The position numbers and the translations under genes are program-made. Below the pieces are notes generated by a model. The model was not told where the DNA came from. It searched no databases and was given only the letters and a program-made list of their open reading frames with translations. A stretch of 64,000 nt of DNA from JAVJUV01 sp047314965 (GTDB taxonomy: Bacteria > Pseudomonadota > Alphaproteobacteria > Rhodobacterales > Rhodobacteraceae), in NCBI RefSeq assembly GCF_047314965.1, contig NZ_JBLBVK010000053.1:81839-145838 (forward strand). Reading direction: 5' to 3'. Numbering within the stretch: the first letter of the stretch is position 1; each line of letters starts with the position of its first letter. Below are positions 25,764 through 34,998 of the stretch, piece by piece.

Positions 25764-27047
25764 CTAATCTCTCCCGCTCTTGGGGATTTCTTCGTCGGTG
25801 TCGACATTTTCGGCATAGAACTCCTGAGCCGCTTCCAGAACCACAGGCGTTGCCGTGGGCAGAACCGGGGCATAGCTGACCGCGTCGTAATCCTCTTCCT
25901 CGTGATAGGCCGACGGCCGCTGCGTCATGCGGTACATGACGTAGATCGACAAAACGACGAAGGTCGCGAGGAGATACATCCAGAACCCTGAGGGTCCGGC
26001 GTAGGACATCGCCCAACCGGTAAGGATCGGCCCCATGATCGCTCCCATGCCGTTCACGAAGATCAGCCCGCCCGACGCCGCCGCCATGTCGTCGGTTCCG
26101 AGGTAGTCGTTGGTGTAGGCGATCAGAAGCGCATAAAGCGGGTTCGACATGCCTCCGATCAGGAAACCGGCGACGAGCAACGCTTCGAACATCCCTCCGA
26201 AGAATGCGCCGATCGCCGAAGCGACACCGCCCAGTACAGCAGCAGCGAGGATCAGAACGCGGCGGTCCATGCGATCCGAAAACCAGCCGAAGGGGTATTG
26301 CAGCACCATCCCGCCAAGAAAGATCGCCGAAATGAATATCGAGATCTGCGCAACGCTGAGCCCCGCCTCGGTGCCATAGACCGACGCCATGCCAAACTGC
26401 GCTGCGAATACCATTCCCATGATGAACATGCCGACGATACCCGTGGGCGAGACCTCGTAGAGCTGCCGGAGGGACATCGCCTTTGTCGTCTCGAAGGCCG
26501 GGGTTGGCGTCACCGACAACAGGATCGGAGCGAACGACAGCGACACCAGGACGGACGGGATCACGAACAGAACGAACCCGGCAGGGTCCGCAACGTTCAG
26601 AAGGGCCTGGCTGATGACGATCCCTGTCATCTGGACGATCATGTAAAGCGACAGCGCCTTGCCGCGCGTCTGGTTCGTGGACGCGTTGTTCAGCCAGCTT
26701 TCCGCCGTCACATAGACGCCAGAGAACGAGAATCCGAAAACCACGCGCAACAGGATCCACGCCCAGGGTTCCGTGATCGTCGGATACAGGATCAGCACGG
26801 CCGAGATGAACGATCCCAGTGCCGCGAATACGCGAATGTGCCCCACGCGCCGGATCATCTCCGGGGCCATGCGTGAGCCGAAAAGGAAACCCACGAAATA
26901 AGCCGAGGTGATAATCGAAAGTTCCGAGGTCGAGAAATCCTCGATTGCGCCGCGGATTCCCATCAGCGACCCCTGAAGACCGTTTCCGATCATCAGCAGC
27001 AACATCCCCAAAAGGAGAGCCCATGCGCTTTTGAAGACCTGCCACAT
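25764..27047 (-). CDS. MFS transporter
   Basis: A 427-residue major facilitator with about twelve hydrophobic segments. The loop 2-3 region reads YFVGFLFGSRMAPEMIRRVGHIRVFA, the MFS motif A position, and the equivalent in the second half is FGWFSDRMDRRVLILAAA. The short N-terminus and this layout resemble YcaD-type MFS members. The C-terminal tail is acidic and cytoplasmic (NVDTDEEIPKSGRD). No neighbouring gene reveals the substrate. Confidence 0.85.
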   Translation of the reverse strand: MWQVFKSAWALLLGMLLLMIGNGLQGSLMGIRGAIEDFSTSELSIITSAYFVGFLFGSRMAPEMIRRVGHIRVFAALGSFISAVLILYPTITEPWAWILLRVVFGFSFSGVYVTAESWLNNASTNQTRGKALSLYMIVQMTGIVISQALLNVADPAGFVLFVIPSVLVSLSFAPILLSVTPTPAFETTKAMSLRQLYEVSPTGIVGMFIMGMVFAAQFGMASVYGTEAGLSVAQISIFISAIFLGGMVLQYPFGWFSDRMDRRVLILAAAVLGGVASAIGAFFGGMFEALLVAGFLIGGMSNPLYALLIAYTNDYLGTDDMAAASGGLIFVNGMGAIMGPILTGWAMSYAGPSGFWMYLLATFVVLSIYVMYRMTQRPSAYHEEEDYDAVSYAPVLPTATPVVLEAAQEFYAENVDTDEEIPKSGRD

Positions 27048-27131
27048 TGGCCTGATCCGCTTGCCTCTACTCGGGCCCTACCGGGTAGGCCCCATCATGA
27101 CGCGTCTTGGTGCGACCGATTCTGTCGGTTT

Positions 27132-28196
27132 TCAGCCGTGTGGCAGAAGAAGAGAAGCATCTCCATAGGAAAAGAACCGGTATCGGCGGGAAATCGCGTG
27201 ATCATAGATTTCGCGGATTCGGTCCGATCCCATGAAGGCAGACACCAGCATCATCAGCGTCGATTTCGGCAGATGGAAGTTGGTCATCAACCCATCCGCA
27301 ATCCGGAACCGATAGCCCGGAGTAATGAATATGTCGGTCGCACCCTCCCACGCGCCAAGGGCTCCGTCTTCGGATGCGGCGGTCTCGATCAGCCGCATCG
27401 CCGTAGTTCCAACAGGGATGATCCGTCCCCCCGCCGCCCGGGTCGCGTTGATCTCGGCGGCGGCTTCTGCGGTGATCCTGCCGCGCTCGGAATGCATCTT
27501 GTGCTGACTGACGTCGTCGGTCTTGACGGGAAGAAACGTCCCTGCCCCGACATGCAGCGTGACGAAGGTACGCTCGATACCAGCGGCATCCAGCGCCGCA
27601 ATCAAGGCCTCGTCGAAATGCAGCGACGCCGTCGGCGCCGCCACTGCGCCCTGCTCGCGCGCCCAGATGGTCTGGTAGTCTTCCTTGTCCTGCGCGTCCG
27701 ACTTGCGCTTCCCTTCGATGTAAGGCGGAAGCGGCATGGCGCCGGCCTCGGCCAGTGCCGCGTCGAAATCGTCACCGGCGACGTTGAACCGCAGATAGGC
27801 CACACCGTCGCCGCGAGCCTCGACGATCGCCGAGAGCGCCTCGGAAAACACGACATCTTCGCCGTCCCGAACCTTCTTCAAAGGCTTCAGCAAGGCCGAC
27901 CATGTGCCGTCAGCCCTCGGCTCCAGCAGCGTGGCCTCGATTCGTGCCTCCGTCGGCCCCTCCGGACCGGTCCTCCGACGCAGCCCCGAGAGCCGCGCCG
28001 GGATTACCCTCGTGTCGTTCAGCACCAACCGATCCCCGCGCCGCAGGAAGGACGGCAGGTCGATGGAGCGGGCATCGGTTATGCTCTCGGGCGTCGCCAC
28101 CAGCAGGCGCGACGAAGACCTTGGTCGCGCGGGCCTTGTCGCGATCAACTCGTCAGGAAGATCGAAATCGAAATCACTGAGTTTCACAGTCGTCAT
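27132..28196 (-). CDS. queA: S-adenosylmethionine:tRNA ribosyltransferase-isomerase
   Basis: A 354-residue QueA, making epoxyqueuosine at tRNA position 34. Signatures: LSDFDFDLPDELIATRPARPR at the very N-terminus, RGDRLVLNDTRVIPARL, TASLHFDE, HVGAGTFLPVKTDD with the conserved MHSE following, and the C-terminal NFHLPKSTLMMLVSAF. Its start overlaps the stop of the AsmA-like gene by an ATGA, so the two are translationally coupled. No tgt or other queuosine gene is in the window. Confidence 0.95.
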   Translation of the reverse strand: MTTVKLSDFDFDLPDELIATRPARPRSSSRLLVATPESITDARSIDLPSFLRRGDRLVLNDTRVIPARLSGLRRRTGPEGPTEARIEATLLEPRADGTWSALLKPLKKVRDGEDVVFSEALSAIVEARGDGVAYLRFNVAGDDFDAALAEAGAMPLPPYIEGKRKSDAQDKEDYQTIWAREQGAVAAPTASLHFDEALIAALDAAGIERTFVTLHVGAGTFLPVKTDDVSQHKMHSERGRITAEAAAEINATRAAGGRIIPVGTTAMRLIETAASEDGALGAWEGATDIFITPGYRFRIADGLMTNFHLPKSTLMMLVSAFMGSDRIREIYDHAISRRYRFFSYGDASLLLPHG

Positions 28197-31100
28197 TCTC
28201 CGGACCGCTGACCACGGAAGATGCGGCGCAACGCGCCCGGGGCAAGGATCGACAGCGGATTCACGGAAACCTCGGGCGCTGACGCCGGTCCCGTCATGCG
28301 GTAGTTGAATCCAAACAGCCCCTCGCCACGCCGAGAGACCGCCGCCCCTATTCCGTTGACGAAATAGACGGGTGAGATCACCCCGCGGATATCCATCCGC
28401 TTCGAGACGAAATCATAAATTCCGTCGGCCGAGATTCCCAAAGACCCGCCGACGGCTGCGGCCTCGGTCAGGGTCAGTCGCTCGCGCGTGAGCCGGAACT
28501 TCCCATCAACGGAGCTGAAAAGGATGCCCGGTCCCGCCAACTGATCCAGAAGACCAACCACGCTGACGGCATCCAGGAGACCTGCCAGAGCAGGCACCCG
28601 ACGCAATCGGAGACCTTCCACCAGGAACTGACCGTCATAGGTGCCGGCGGTGGCACCACGGACCGGCGTCAGGACAAGATCCAGTGTTCCCCCCCGGGCG
28701 TTCGGGGTCAGGCCAGCATCCCGGATTGCTCCGCCTGCGTCATCGGACTGGATCCGGACTGCCGTGCCCGCGTTTGCAGGCGCAAGCGTGCCGCGCACGG
28801 GCGTGGCGCCATTCAACCGCGCCTCGAATGTGCCCGACAACCCTGCCCTGCCACGCTGAAAACTCCCGCGAACCGGAGCCAGCGAGACACTGTCCGTCAC
28901 CACAAGTTCGGTCAGCGAAATGTCGAAGGGTGCTCCATCGCCGGGACCGCTGTTGCCTTCGGGCAAACCGCGAAGGTCCAACCGGCCTTCGGTCACCTTG
29001 ACAGCCGGCGCCGCGCCCCCATCTCGGGCCGTGATCTCCACACTCCCGTCAAGCCAGCCGCCGACCTTAACGCTATCGAACACGGCCCCCTCGAAGCCGC
29101 CGCCTTGACCCAGCATTATGCGACCATCCAGAGCGAGACCCGCCGCAGACAACGACAGGCCTTCAACAACGGGAGTTTCGCCAAGCTGAGCTGCCAGGTC
29201 AAAACCGCCCCTCTCGCCCGCCGCCTTGCGCCAACCCAATCCGTCGATGCTCATGGAAAGCCCTGACAAATCCGAACTGAGGCTGAGCTGCGGCGGCGCA
29301 CCGGGCGGTAAATCCAGCCGGAACTGTCCGGTTCCCCGCCCACCGATCAAGCCCTCCGGCAAGGGAATATCCAGCGCCTTCATGGTTTCTTCCGACAGGA
29401 CAACCGTACCTTCGACCCAGCCTCCATTTGTCGCCGCTTCGCCCAATGGCTGACGCCAGCCTGCCTGCAGGGGTACGCCGTCCAGCATGAAAGGACCGTC
29501 TAGCCGGACCTCTTCGGTCGTTACATCCAGAGCGATGCGGTCCGCGCTCAGAAGCCGCCCCGCCGCAATCCTGTCTGATGAGACCCCGCGCAGTTCTGCA
29601 GTGACGGAATAATCGATGTCGTCGCGTCCGATACGCCCTGCCAGAGGCAGCACGATCCGGGCTTCCGCGCGCGCATCCGCTGTCGCCAGATCGGGGCTCC
29701 TCCTCGCGCGATCCATGATCCGCAGAGGCGGGTTGTTCAGAATCTCCAGAGCCGCATCCAGCGGACCCGCGGCATTGAGCGCGATCTCGCCCGTTGCCGG
29801 CTTTTGCCGCACGTCCGGAACAACGAAGGCCGAGCCCGAAGCATCGAGAACGCCACGTCGTCCGGAATCTATCCAGCCCTCGTCCAGGAACAGCGCAAAC
29901 CTTTTGTCCAGCAGCGTGGCACGACCCGCCGCCCCGGTCAGAAGCGGCATCTGCTTCAGAAAACTGACGTCGCCCCCGTCGAATTCGAAGCTGAGGATCG
30001 TATCGGGCTTTTCACCGGGTTTGAAACGAAAGCCCGCCGACACATCTCGCAGGGTTCCCGTTCGGAGGTTGTCGGCAAGCCAGCCCCGCGTCACGGGTGA
30101 AACGACTATGGGCCAGTGAGCAAGAACACGTTCGGAAGTGATAGCCGGGCTCTGGGCATCCACTGAAACATGCCAGCCATCCTCCTCGGCGCTGACACGA
30201 GCCTTCGCGCGAATTTGCGCCTCTTCCTTGTCCAGGGCGACCTGTCCGATTTCAACGGTGAACGGGTCCAGCCGAAGCCTCAGATCTGCCCGAAGGCCTG
30301 ACAAGGCAAGCGGCTCCTCGAAAACCCCTTCGCCCCCGTATTCCAGCGCGGAGACATTGAACTGCCCGAGAAACGCGCGCGGCCATGGACCCGACAATTC
30401 AGCAAGATAAGTATGTCCGGTCGCTGCAAGCCGACCGTACTCCGAGACAACGGCCAAGTCCGAAAAGTCGATCCTTTGCCGTGCGGGGTCAAACGTGAAA
30501 TAGGTGCGCGCCGAAGAGAACGCGACCGGTTGTACATCCGGAAGCGGCTGCAGCGCTCCGGCCCCAATATCGAGTGTCCCGGCAAAGGCAGAAACCGCAC
30601 CATCGGCAGCGATCTCGGTGCGAACCGAACCTGAAAGGGGGGCGTCCAGAACCCCCAGCCAGGCAAGGACAGGCGACTGGAGCGCGATGTCCGCCGCCGG
30701 CATCCGTGCAACCGTTGCACCGAGAGAGACCCCCGATGTCGAAAGGTTGCGGGCGACCGAAACCTGGATCTCGGCCACGTCATCAGTCCCGTTGAAGACA
30801 TCCGAGACAAGCGTGAGCGTGGTGGCGCGATCGGCGCGGCGCAGGATCAGCGTCGCGTTGGTCGCCTGCCAGATCCGGCCGGAGCGCGCATCTTCGAGAC
30901 TGAGAACGATACCGCCCGCCTCGACCGTCTCAAGCGAGGAGAGCGCCGGCGCGGAAAAAACCTCATCGACGAGGTTCAGAAGACCCGGAACGCTTCGCGC
31001 ACCCGTTTCCCCGCTTTGTCCGGCCGCGAAAGCGAATTCGCCCGACGCGGTACGGCGCAGCGTGATCTGTGCTCCGGTCAGTTCCAGCTGGGAAGCCGCC

Positions 31101-31492
31101 AGCTCTCCCCGCAGCAACCGTCCCGGCGACAACGTGGCGCGCAAGGTGTTCAGAACAGCCACCGCGCCTCCCGCAGGGTTACCGATGGCAACGTCATTCA
31201 TCCTGACACGGGGAATGCCGTCCCGTGCAACACCAAGCCTGATATCGCCGATGCGCACCTGACCGTCGCCCAGCCGCGCGTTCACCGCGGCCTCGACCCG
31301 AGCCTTGACCATCTCCGGCATCGGCACGGTCCGGCCCGAAAGCGACAGGAAGAGAATTGAAAGGATCACGCAGGCAAGGAAAAGGGAAGCGACCATGCCA
31401 AGACCGATCCTGCCATGCCGGATGCGGCGCGGCAGAGGACGGGCCAGCTCCGGCACTTCCTCGGTAGTTTCCTGCTCGACCGACTTGTTCAT
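28193..31492 (-). CDS. large AsmA-like (YhdP/DUF3971) envelope protein
   Basis: A protein of about 1,099 residues with a cytoplasmic N-terminus, one transmembrane helix near residues 30-52 (LGMVASLFLACVILSILFLSL) and a very long periplasmic part built of repeating beta-strand units. These hallmarks fit the AsmA-like family of bridge-like proteins (YhdP, TamB, AsmA), which move phospholipid between membranes. The C-terminal GGSLGISADGIYDFVSKRMDIRGVISPVYFVNGI is typical of the AsmA_2/DUF3971 end. The start at 31492 (MNKSVEQ) avoids 19 unlikely residues. It is coupled to queA. Confidence 0.82.
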   Translation of the reverse strand: MNKSVEQETTEEVPELARPLPRRIRHGRIGLGMVASLFLACVILSILFLSLSGRTVPMPEMVKARVEAAVNARLGDGQVRIGDIRLGVARDGIPRVRMNDVAIGNPAGGAVAVLNTLRATLSPGRLLRGELAASQLELTGAQITLRRTASGEFAFAAGQSGETGARSVPGLLNLVDEVFSAPALSSLETVEAGGIVLSLEDARSGRIWQATNATLILRRADRATTLTLVSDVFNGTDDVAEIQVSVARNLSTSGVSLGATVARMPAADIALQSPVLAWLGVLDAPLSGSVRTEIAADGAVSAFAGTLDIGAGALQPLPDVQPVAFSSARTYFTFDPARQRIDFSDLAVVSEYGRLAATGHTYLAELSGPWPRAFLGQFNVSALEYGGEGVFEEPLALSGLRADLRLRLDPFTVEIGQVALDKEEAQIRAKARVSAEEDGWHVSVDAQSPAITSERVLAHWPIVVSPVTRGWLADNLRTGTLRDVSAGFRFKPGEKPDTILSFEFDGGDVSFLKQMPLLTGAAGRATLLDKRFALFLDEGWIDSGRRGVLDASGSAFVVPDVRQKPATGEIALNAAGPLDAALEILNNPPLRIMDRARRSPDLATADARAEARIVLPLAGRIGRDDIDYSVTAELRGVSSDRIAAGRLLSADRIALDVTTEEVRLDGPFMLDGVPLQAGWRQPLGEAATNGGWVEGTVVLSEETMKALDIPLPEGLIGGRGTGQFRLDLPPGAPPQLSLSSDLSGLSMSIDGLGWRKAAGERGGFDLAAQLGETPVVEGLSLSAAGLALDGRIMLGQGGGFEGAVFDSVKVGGWLDGSVEITARDGGAAPAVKVTEGRLDLRGLPEGNSGPGDGAPFDISLTELVVTDSVSLAPVRGSFQRGRAGLSGTFEARLNGATPVRGTLAPANAGTAVRIQSDDAGGAIRDAGLTPNARGGTLDLVLTPVRGATAGTYDGQFLVEGLRLRRVPALAGLLDAVSVVGLLDQLAGPGILFSSVDGKFRLTRERLTLTEAAAVGGSLGISADGIYDFVSKRMDIRGVISPVYFVNGIGAAVSRRGEGLFGFNYRMTGPASAPEVSVNPLSILAPGALRRIFRGQRSGE

Positions 31493-31590
31493 TTTCTCAT
31501 CTGCGCGATGGCTGACCTTTATTCTTGACCGATATGCCCTAAAACCCAACAGGCATTTGTGTCACATATCCGCTAGACGAGGGACCCACC

Positions 31591-32049
31591 ATGAGCCTTG
31601 AAGGCAATAACGCACCCGATTTCTCCCTTCCACGCGACGGCGGCGGCGAGATCACGCTGTCGAAGCTCTATCCGAGAAAGGTCGTTCTCTACTTCTATCC
31701 GAAGGACGACACGTCCGGCTGTACGAAGGAAGCGCAGGGCTTCACCGAACGCAAGGCGGAGTTCGATGCCGCAGGAGCGGTCGTCGTAGGCGTCTCGAAG
31801 GACACGGCCGCAAAACACGACAAGTTCATCGCCAAATACGAGCTCGACGTCATCCTCGCCTCGGATGCCGAAGGCGACGTCTGCGAACGCTACGGAACCT
31901 GGGTCGAGAAGAGCATGTACGGCAAGTCATACATGGGCATAGAACGCGCGACATTCCTCATCGATGGCGACGGCACTGTCCTGAAGGAGTGGCGCAAGGT
32001 TAAGGTGCCGGGTCATGTGGATGAAGTTCTCGAGGCTTTGAAGGGCTAG
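31591..32049 (+). CDS. bcp: thioredoxin-dependent thiol peroxidase (BCP/PrxQ type)
   Basis: A 152-residue peroxiredoxin that reduces hydroperoxides in the cytoplasm. The peroxidatic site is YFYPKDDTSGCTKEAQGF (Cys about 46) with the conserved Thr-Ser in front. E. coli Bcp has a resolving Cys five residues later; here that place is Gln, and the other cysteine is in EGDVCERYG (about 98), so the resolving mechanism must differ or use another thiol. Two hairpins follow its stop. Confidence 0.9.
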   Translation: MSLEGNNAPDFSLPRDGGGEITLSKLYPRKVVLYFYPKDDTSGCTKEAQGFTERKAEFDAAGAVVVGVSKDTAAKHDKFIAKYELDVILASDAEGDVCERYGTWVEKSMYGKSYMGIERATFLIDGDGTVLKEWRKVKVPGHVDEVLEALKG

Positions 32050-32053
32050 TCAT

Positions 32054-32110
32054 CGCCGCCTTCAGCGGCGACCAGCCGGGGGCGCCGTCCACCGCCCCCA
32101 GCCGGATTTT
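32054..32110 (+). terminator. tandem hairpins after bcp
   Basis: The first hairpin is CGCCGC (32054-32059) with GCGGCG (32065-32070), starting 5 bp after the stop. The second is GGGGGCG (32078-32084) with CGCCCCC (32093-32099), extended by GC/GC across one mismatch and followed by ATTTT at 32106-32110. The second resembles a Rho-independent terminator, although its T tract is short and the next gene starts only 24 bp on. Confidence 0.55.
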
Positions 32111-32133
32111 CCCCAGGAAGAAAGACATATGGC

Positions 32134-32946
32134 ATGGCATCCACGCTGACAGAGATGGCCATCGAGGTCCTTTCGACCGCCGACGGGCGCGAAAAAACGG
32201 CTCTGTCCCGTGCGCACGCCGCGCGCTGGTTCGCCGCCCGTGAGGCCGGCGACACGATCCCGGTCGGCACCGCGGAGCCGCCCCTCCAACCTGCCCGCCC
32301 TGAGGAACCCGAGCTTCTGGACCCTCGCGACGTGCCCAAACGCAAGCCGGGATCGCCGCAGGGTCGGATCGCGCTGCTGCACGCCGTGGCGCATATCGAG
32401 CTCAACGCCGTCGACCTGCACTGGGACATTATCGCCCGTTTCGGCCACGTGCCGATGCCGATCGGTTTCTACGACGACTGGGTCAAGGCTGCGGACGAGG
32501 AATCCAAGCATTTCAACCTTGTCTCGGATTGCCTCGAAGCGCTTGGAAGCCATTACGGCGCTCTCCCCGCCCATGCCGGCATGTGGCGGGCTGCCGAGGA
32601 TACCGCCAACGACATTCTCGGGCGCCTCGCAGTCGTTCCCATGGTTCTGGAGGCGCGTGGTCTGGACGTCACGCCCGGTATGATCGAGATTTTCAGGAAG
32701 GCAGGTGACACGAGAGCCATCGCCGCTCTCGAAACGATCTATGCCGAAGAGGTCGGGCACGTGGCCTATGGATCGAAGTGGTTTCACTTCCTCTGCGGCC
32801 GCGGCGACCTGGATCCAAAACCGGTTTTCCACGATCTAGTCCGGAAATACTTCCACGGCCCGCTGAAGCCTCCTTTCAATGAAGAGAAACGCGCCGAAGC
32901 CGGCCTGCCCCCGGATTTCTATTGGCCGCTCAGCAAAACCGGCTGA
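32134..32946 (+). CDS. DUF455 ferritin-like domain protein
   Basis: A 270-residue protein with a four-helix ferritin-like metal site: HAVAHIELNAVDLHWDIIARF supplies Glu/His of one helix, DEESKHFNLVSDCLE the next, and YAEEVGHVAYGSKWFHFLC the pair near the C-terminus, with LEARGLDVTPGMIEIF between. It is thus likely a di-iron protein of the DUF455 family, related to tRNA hydroxylases of the MiaE fold; the reaction is unknown. The ATG has AGGAAGAAAG upstream. Confidence 0.83.
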   Translation: MASTLTEMAIEVLSTADGREKTALSRAHAARWFAAREAGDTIPVGTAEPPLQPARPEEPELLDPRDVPKRKPGSPQGRIALLHAVAHIELNAVDLHWDIIARFGHVPMPIGFYDDWVKAADEESKHFNLVSDCLEALGSHYGALPAHAGMWRAAEDTANDILGRLAVVPMVLEARGLDVTPGMIEIFRKAGDTRAIAALETIYAEEVGHVAYGSKWFHFLCGRGDLDPKPVFHDLVRKYFHGPLKPPFNEEKRAEAGLPPDFYWPLSKTG

Positions 32947-33107
32947 GGTTCGGCGAATTCCCGCCGAAACGAGCAGGTTTGTGCGGCGCATACGCCCGCA
33001 TGGGACAGTAAGGTTGCCTGATTTTTCCACAGCCGTTAACACTTCGGCAGCCCACGCCCGACACAAGGCCGGGCTGCGGGGGATATCAACGGGTTAGGGA
33101 CCAACCT

Positions 33108-34430
33108 GTGCACAGACCGATTGTGATCAAGATCCGCGCCATGTTCGAGCGCGCCTTCCCGGAACAACGCCTGTTCCTGAGATCCGACACAGAGACGCGT
33201 TTCATCCGCCTGTCGCCGATGACGCAATTCGTTGGCGTTACCGGAAGCGCGCTCCTGCTCGGATGGACGATTATTTCATCCGCCATGCTCCTGATGCATT
33301 CGCTCGGTGCAGGCGATCTCAAGCAGCAGGCACTCCGGGATCAGGCGATCTACGAGCAGCGACTGAACCAGCTTGCGGCCGAACGCGATGCCCGCGCGCT
33401 AGAAGCATCGCAGGCTCAGGAACGCTTTGCGATCGCGCTCTCGGAAGTCTCGGCGATGCAGTCGCGCCTTCTGGCGTCCGAGGATCGGCTGAAGGAACTG
33501 GAAACCGGGATCGACGTCGTTGCCGCAACCCTGCGCGACACCATGAAGGACCGTGACGAGGCCCGCGACCAGGTTGCCGCGCTCCGCGCGGAGTTGGATC
33601 AGAACGAGTCGGATGAGCCAGACGCAAGGCGGATGGCCGATCTGGAGACGACGCTTGGCATGCTGAGCGCGGCGCTGGGTGATCTTGCCGGCCAGCGTGA
33701 CGCGATGCAGGAAACGGTCAGCGAGGCCGAACTGGCGCTGGACAGGATTGCCCTCGACAGCCGGCTCGAAGCAGAGCGCAACGAGCGGATATTCACTCAG
33801 ATCGAGGATGCGGTCGCATCGTCGCTGGTGCCGATCGACGAGATGTTCTCGGCCGTTGGACTTCCGACGGACTCGATCCTCGAACAGGTCCGGCGCAGTT
33901 ATTCCGGCCAGGGTGGCCCCCTGACGCCGATCACCTTCTCGACCAGCGGCGATGCCGAGATTGATGAGGTCACCGCGCGCGCCAACGATGTGCTTGGCCA
34001 ACTCGACGAACTGAACCTTTACCGGATCGCCGCGCAAAAGCTTCCCTTCGGCTTCCCCGTGCGTGGCTACTATCGCTCGACGTCCGGCTTTGGTCAGCGC
34101 TGGGGTCGCATGCACGAGGGCCATGACTGGGCAGGCGCGACCGGGACACCGATCCACGCAACGGCCGACGGCGTGGTAGTTCACGCGGGTCGCCAGAGCG
34201 GCTACGGAAACCTCATCAAGATCAAGCACGACTTCGGTTTCGAGACGCGATACGCACATCTGTCCAAAATTCGCGTAAAGGTTGGGCAAAGGGTCTCGCG
34301 CGGAGACCGCATCGGTGATATGGGGAATACCGGACGTTCGACGGGCACGCATCTCCACTACGAAGTGCGCGTCGGCGGGAAACCCGTAAACCCGTTGAAA
34401 TACATCAAGGCAGCAAGAGATGTTTTCTAA
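33108..34430 (+). CDS. M23 family metallopeptidase (LytM-type)
   Basis: A 440-residue inner-membrane protein. A short cytoplasmic N-terminus is followed by one transmembrane helix (about residues 44-66), a coiled-coil-prone region (about 70-225, many Glu/Arg/Leu heptads), and a C-terminal M23 domain from about 310. Zinc motifs are GRMHEGHDWAG (H and D) and GTHLHYEVRV (HxH). The segment YGNLIKIKHDFGFETRYAHLS fits the family. It probably cuts peptidoglycan crosslinks or regulates amidases. The start is GTG after AGGGACCAACCT. It overlaps the bactofilin gene by 11 bp, an arrangement known for shape-determining M23/bactofilin pairs. Confidence 0.9.
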   Translation: MHRPIVIKIRAMFERAFPEQRLFLRSDTETRFIRLSPMTQFVGVTGSALLLGWTIISSAMLLMHSLGAGDLKQQALRDQAIYEQRLNQLAAERDARALEASQAQERFAIALSEVSAMQSRLLASEDRLKELETGIDVVAATLRDTMKDRDEARDQVAALRAELDQNESDEPDARRMADLETTLGMLSAALGDLAGQRDAMQETVSEAELALDRIALDSRLEAERNERIFTQIEDAVASSLVPIDEMFSAVGLPTDSILEQVRRSYSGQGGPLTPITFSTSGDAEIDEVTARANDVLGQLDELNLYRIAAQKLPFGFPVRGYYRSTSGFGQRWGRMHEGHDWAGATGTPIHATADGVVVHAGRQSGYGNLIKIKHDFGFETRYAHLSKIRVKVGQRVSRGDRIGDMGNTGRSTGTHLHYEVRVGGKPVNPLKYIKAARDVF

Positions 34431-34926
34431 AAGCAAGATCAACGAGCCCGGCCCCAAACAGGATACAGAGGCAGAAAAGGATAAGGCCCCCGCGATGAAT
34501 GAATCGAAAGCCACCGCAGACTTTACGTCGTCGAACGCTCCCAAGGCAAAACCGCCCGCATCGGTCCTCTCGGCGGACCTGACCATCTCGGGCAACATCA
34601 AGACGACCGGTGACATCAACATCGAGGGGAATGTCGAGGGCGACATCCGCGCCCACCTTCTGACCGTGGGCGAAGGCGCCACCGTCAAAGGCGAATGCAT
34701 CGCGGACGATGTTGTGGTGAATGGCCGGGTCGTGGGCAAGGTTCGCGGCATCAAGGTCCGCCTGACATCGACCGCCCGCGTCGAAGGCGACATCATCCAC
34801 AAGACAATCGCGATCGAGTCCGGCGCTCATTTCGAAGGCTCGGTTCAGCGCCAGGAAGATCCGCTGAACTCCGGCGGCAAGGCCGCAGCGCCCAAGCCCG
34901 CAGCTCCTGCTTCTTCCGGACAATAA
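34420..34926 (+). CDS. bactofilin
   Basis: A 168-residue cytoskeletal protein. The core beta-helix (about residues 45-140) shows the repeating pattern LTISGNIKTTGDINIEGNVEG, DIRAHLLTVGEGATVKGE and DDVVVNGRVVGKVRG; the N- and C-terminal tails are charged or Pro/Ala-rich and likely disordered. Bactofilins polymerise without nucleotide and anchor envelope enzymes. The 11-bp overlap with the M23 gene suggests that this bactofilin positions that peptidase, as in BacA/LmdC-type systems; this is inference from context. Confidence 0.9.
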   Translation: MFSKSKINEPGPKQDTEAEKDKAPAMNESKATADFTSSNAPKAKPPASVLSADLTISGNIKTTGDINIEGNVEGDIRAHLLTVGEGATVKGECIADDVVVNGRVVGKVRGIKVRLTSTARVEGDIIHKTIAIESGAHFEGSVQRQEDPLNSGGKAAAPKPAAPASSGQ

Positions 34927-34962
34927 CGCCGAACGGACGCGCTTGCGTGTCTGACAGCACCG

Positions 34963-34991
34963 GCCCGCGCCCACCCGCGCGGGCTGTTTTC
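34963..34991 (+). terminator. Rho-independent terminator after bactofilin
   Basis: GCCCGCGC (34963-34970) pairs with GCGCGGGC (34977-34984) over 8 bp around a CCACCC loop, followed by TGTTTTC. It lies 37 bp after the bactofilin stop and just before the stop of the convergent CPBP gene. Confidence 0.75.
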
Positions 34992-34998
34992 TTTCGTA

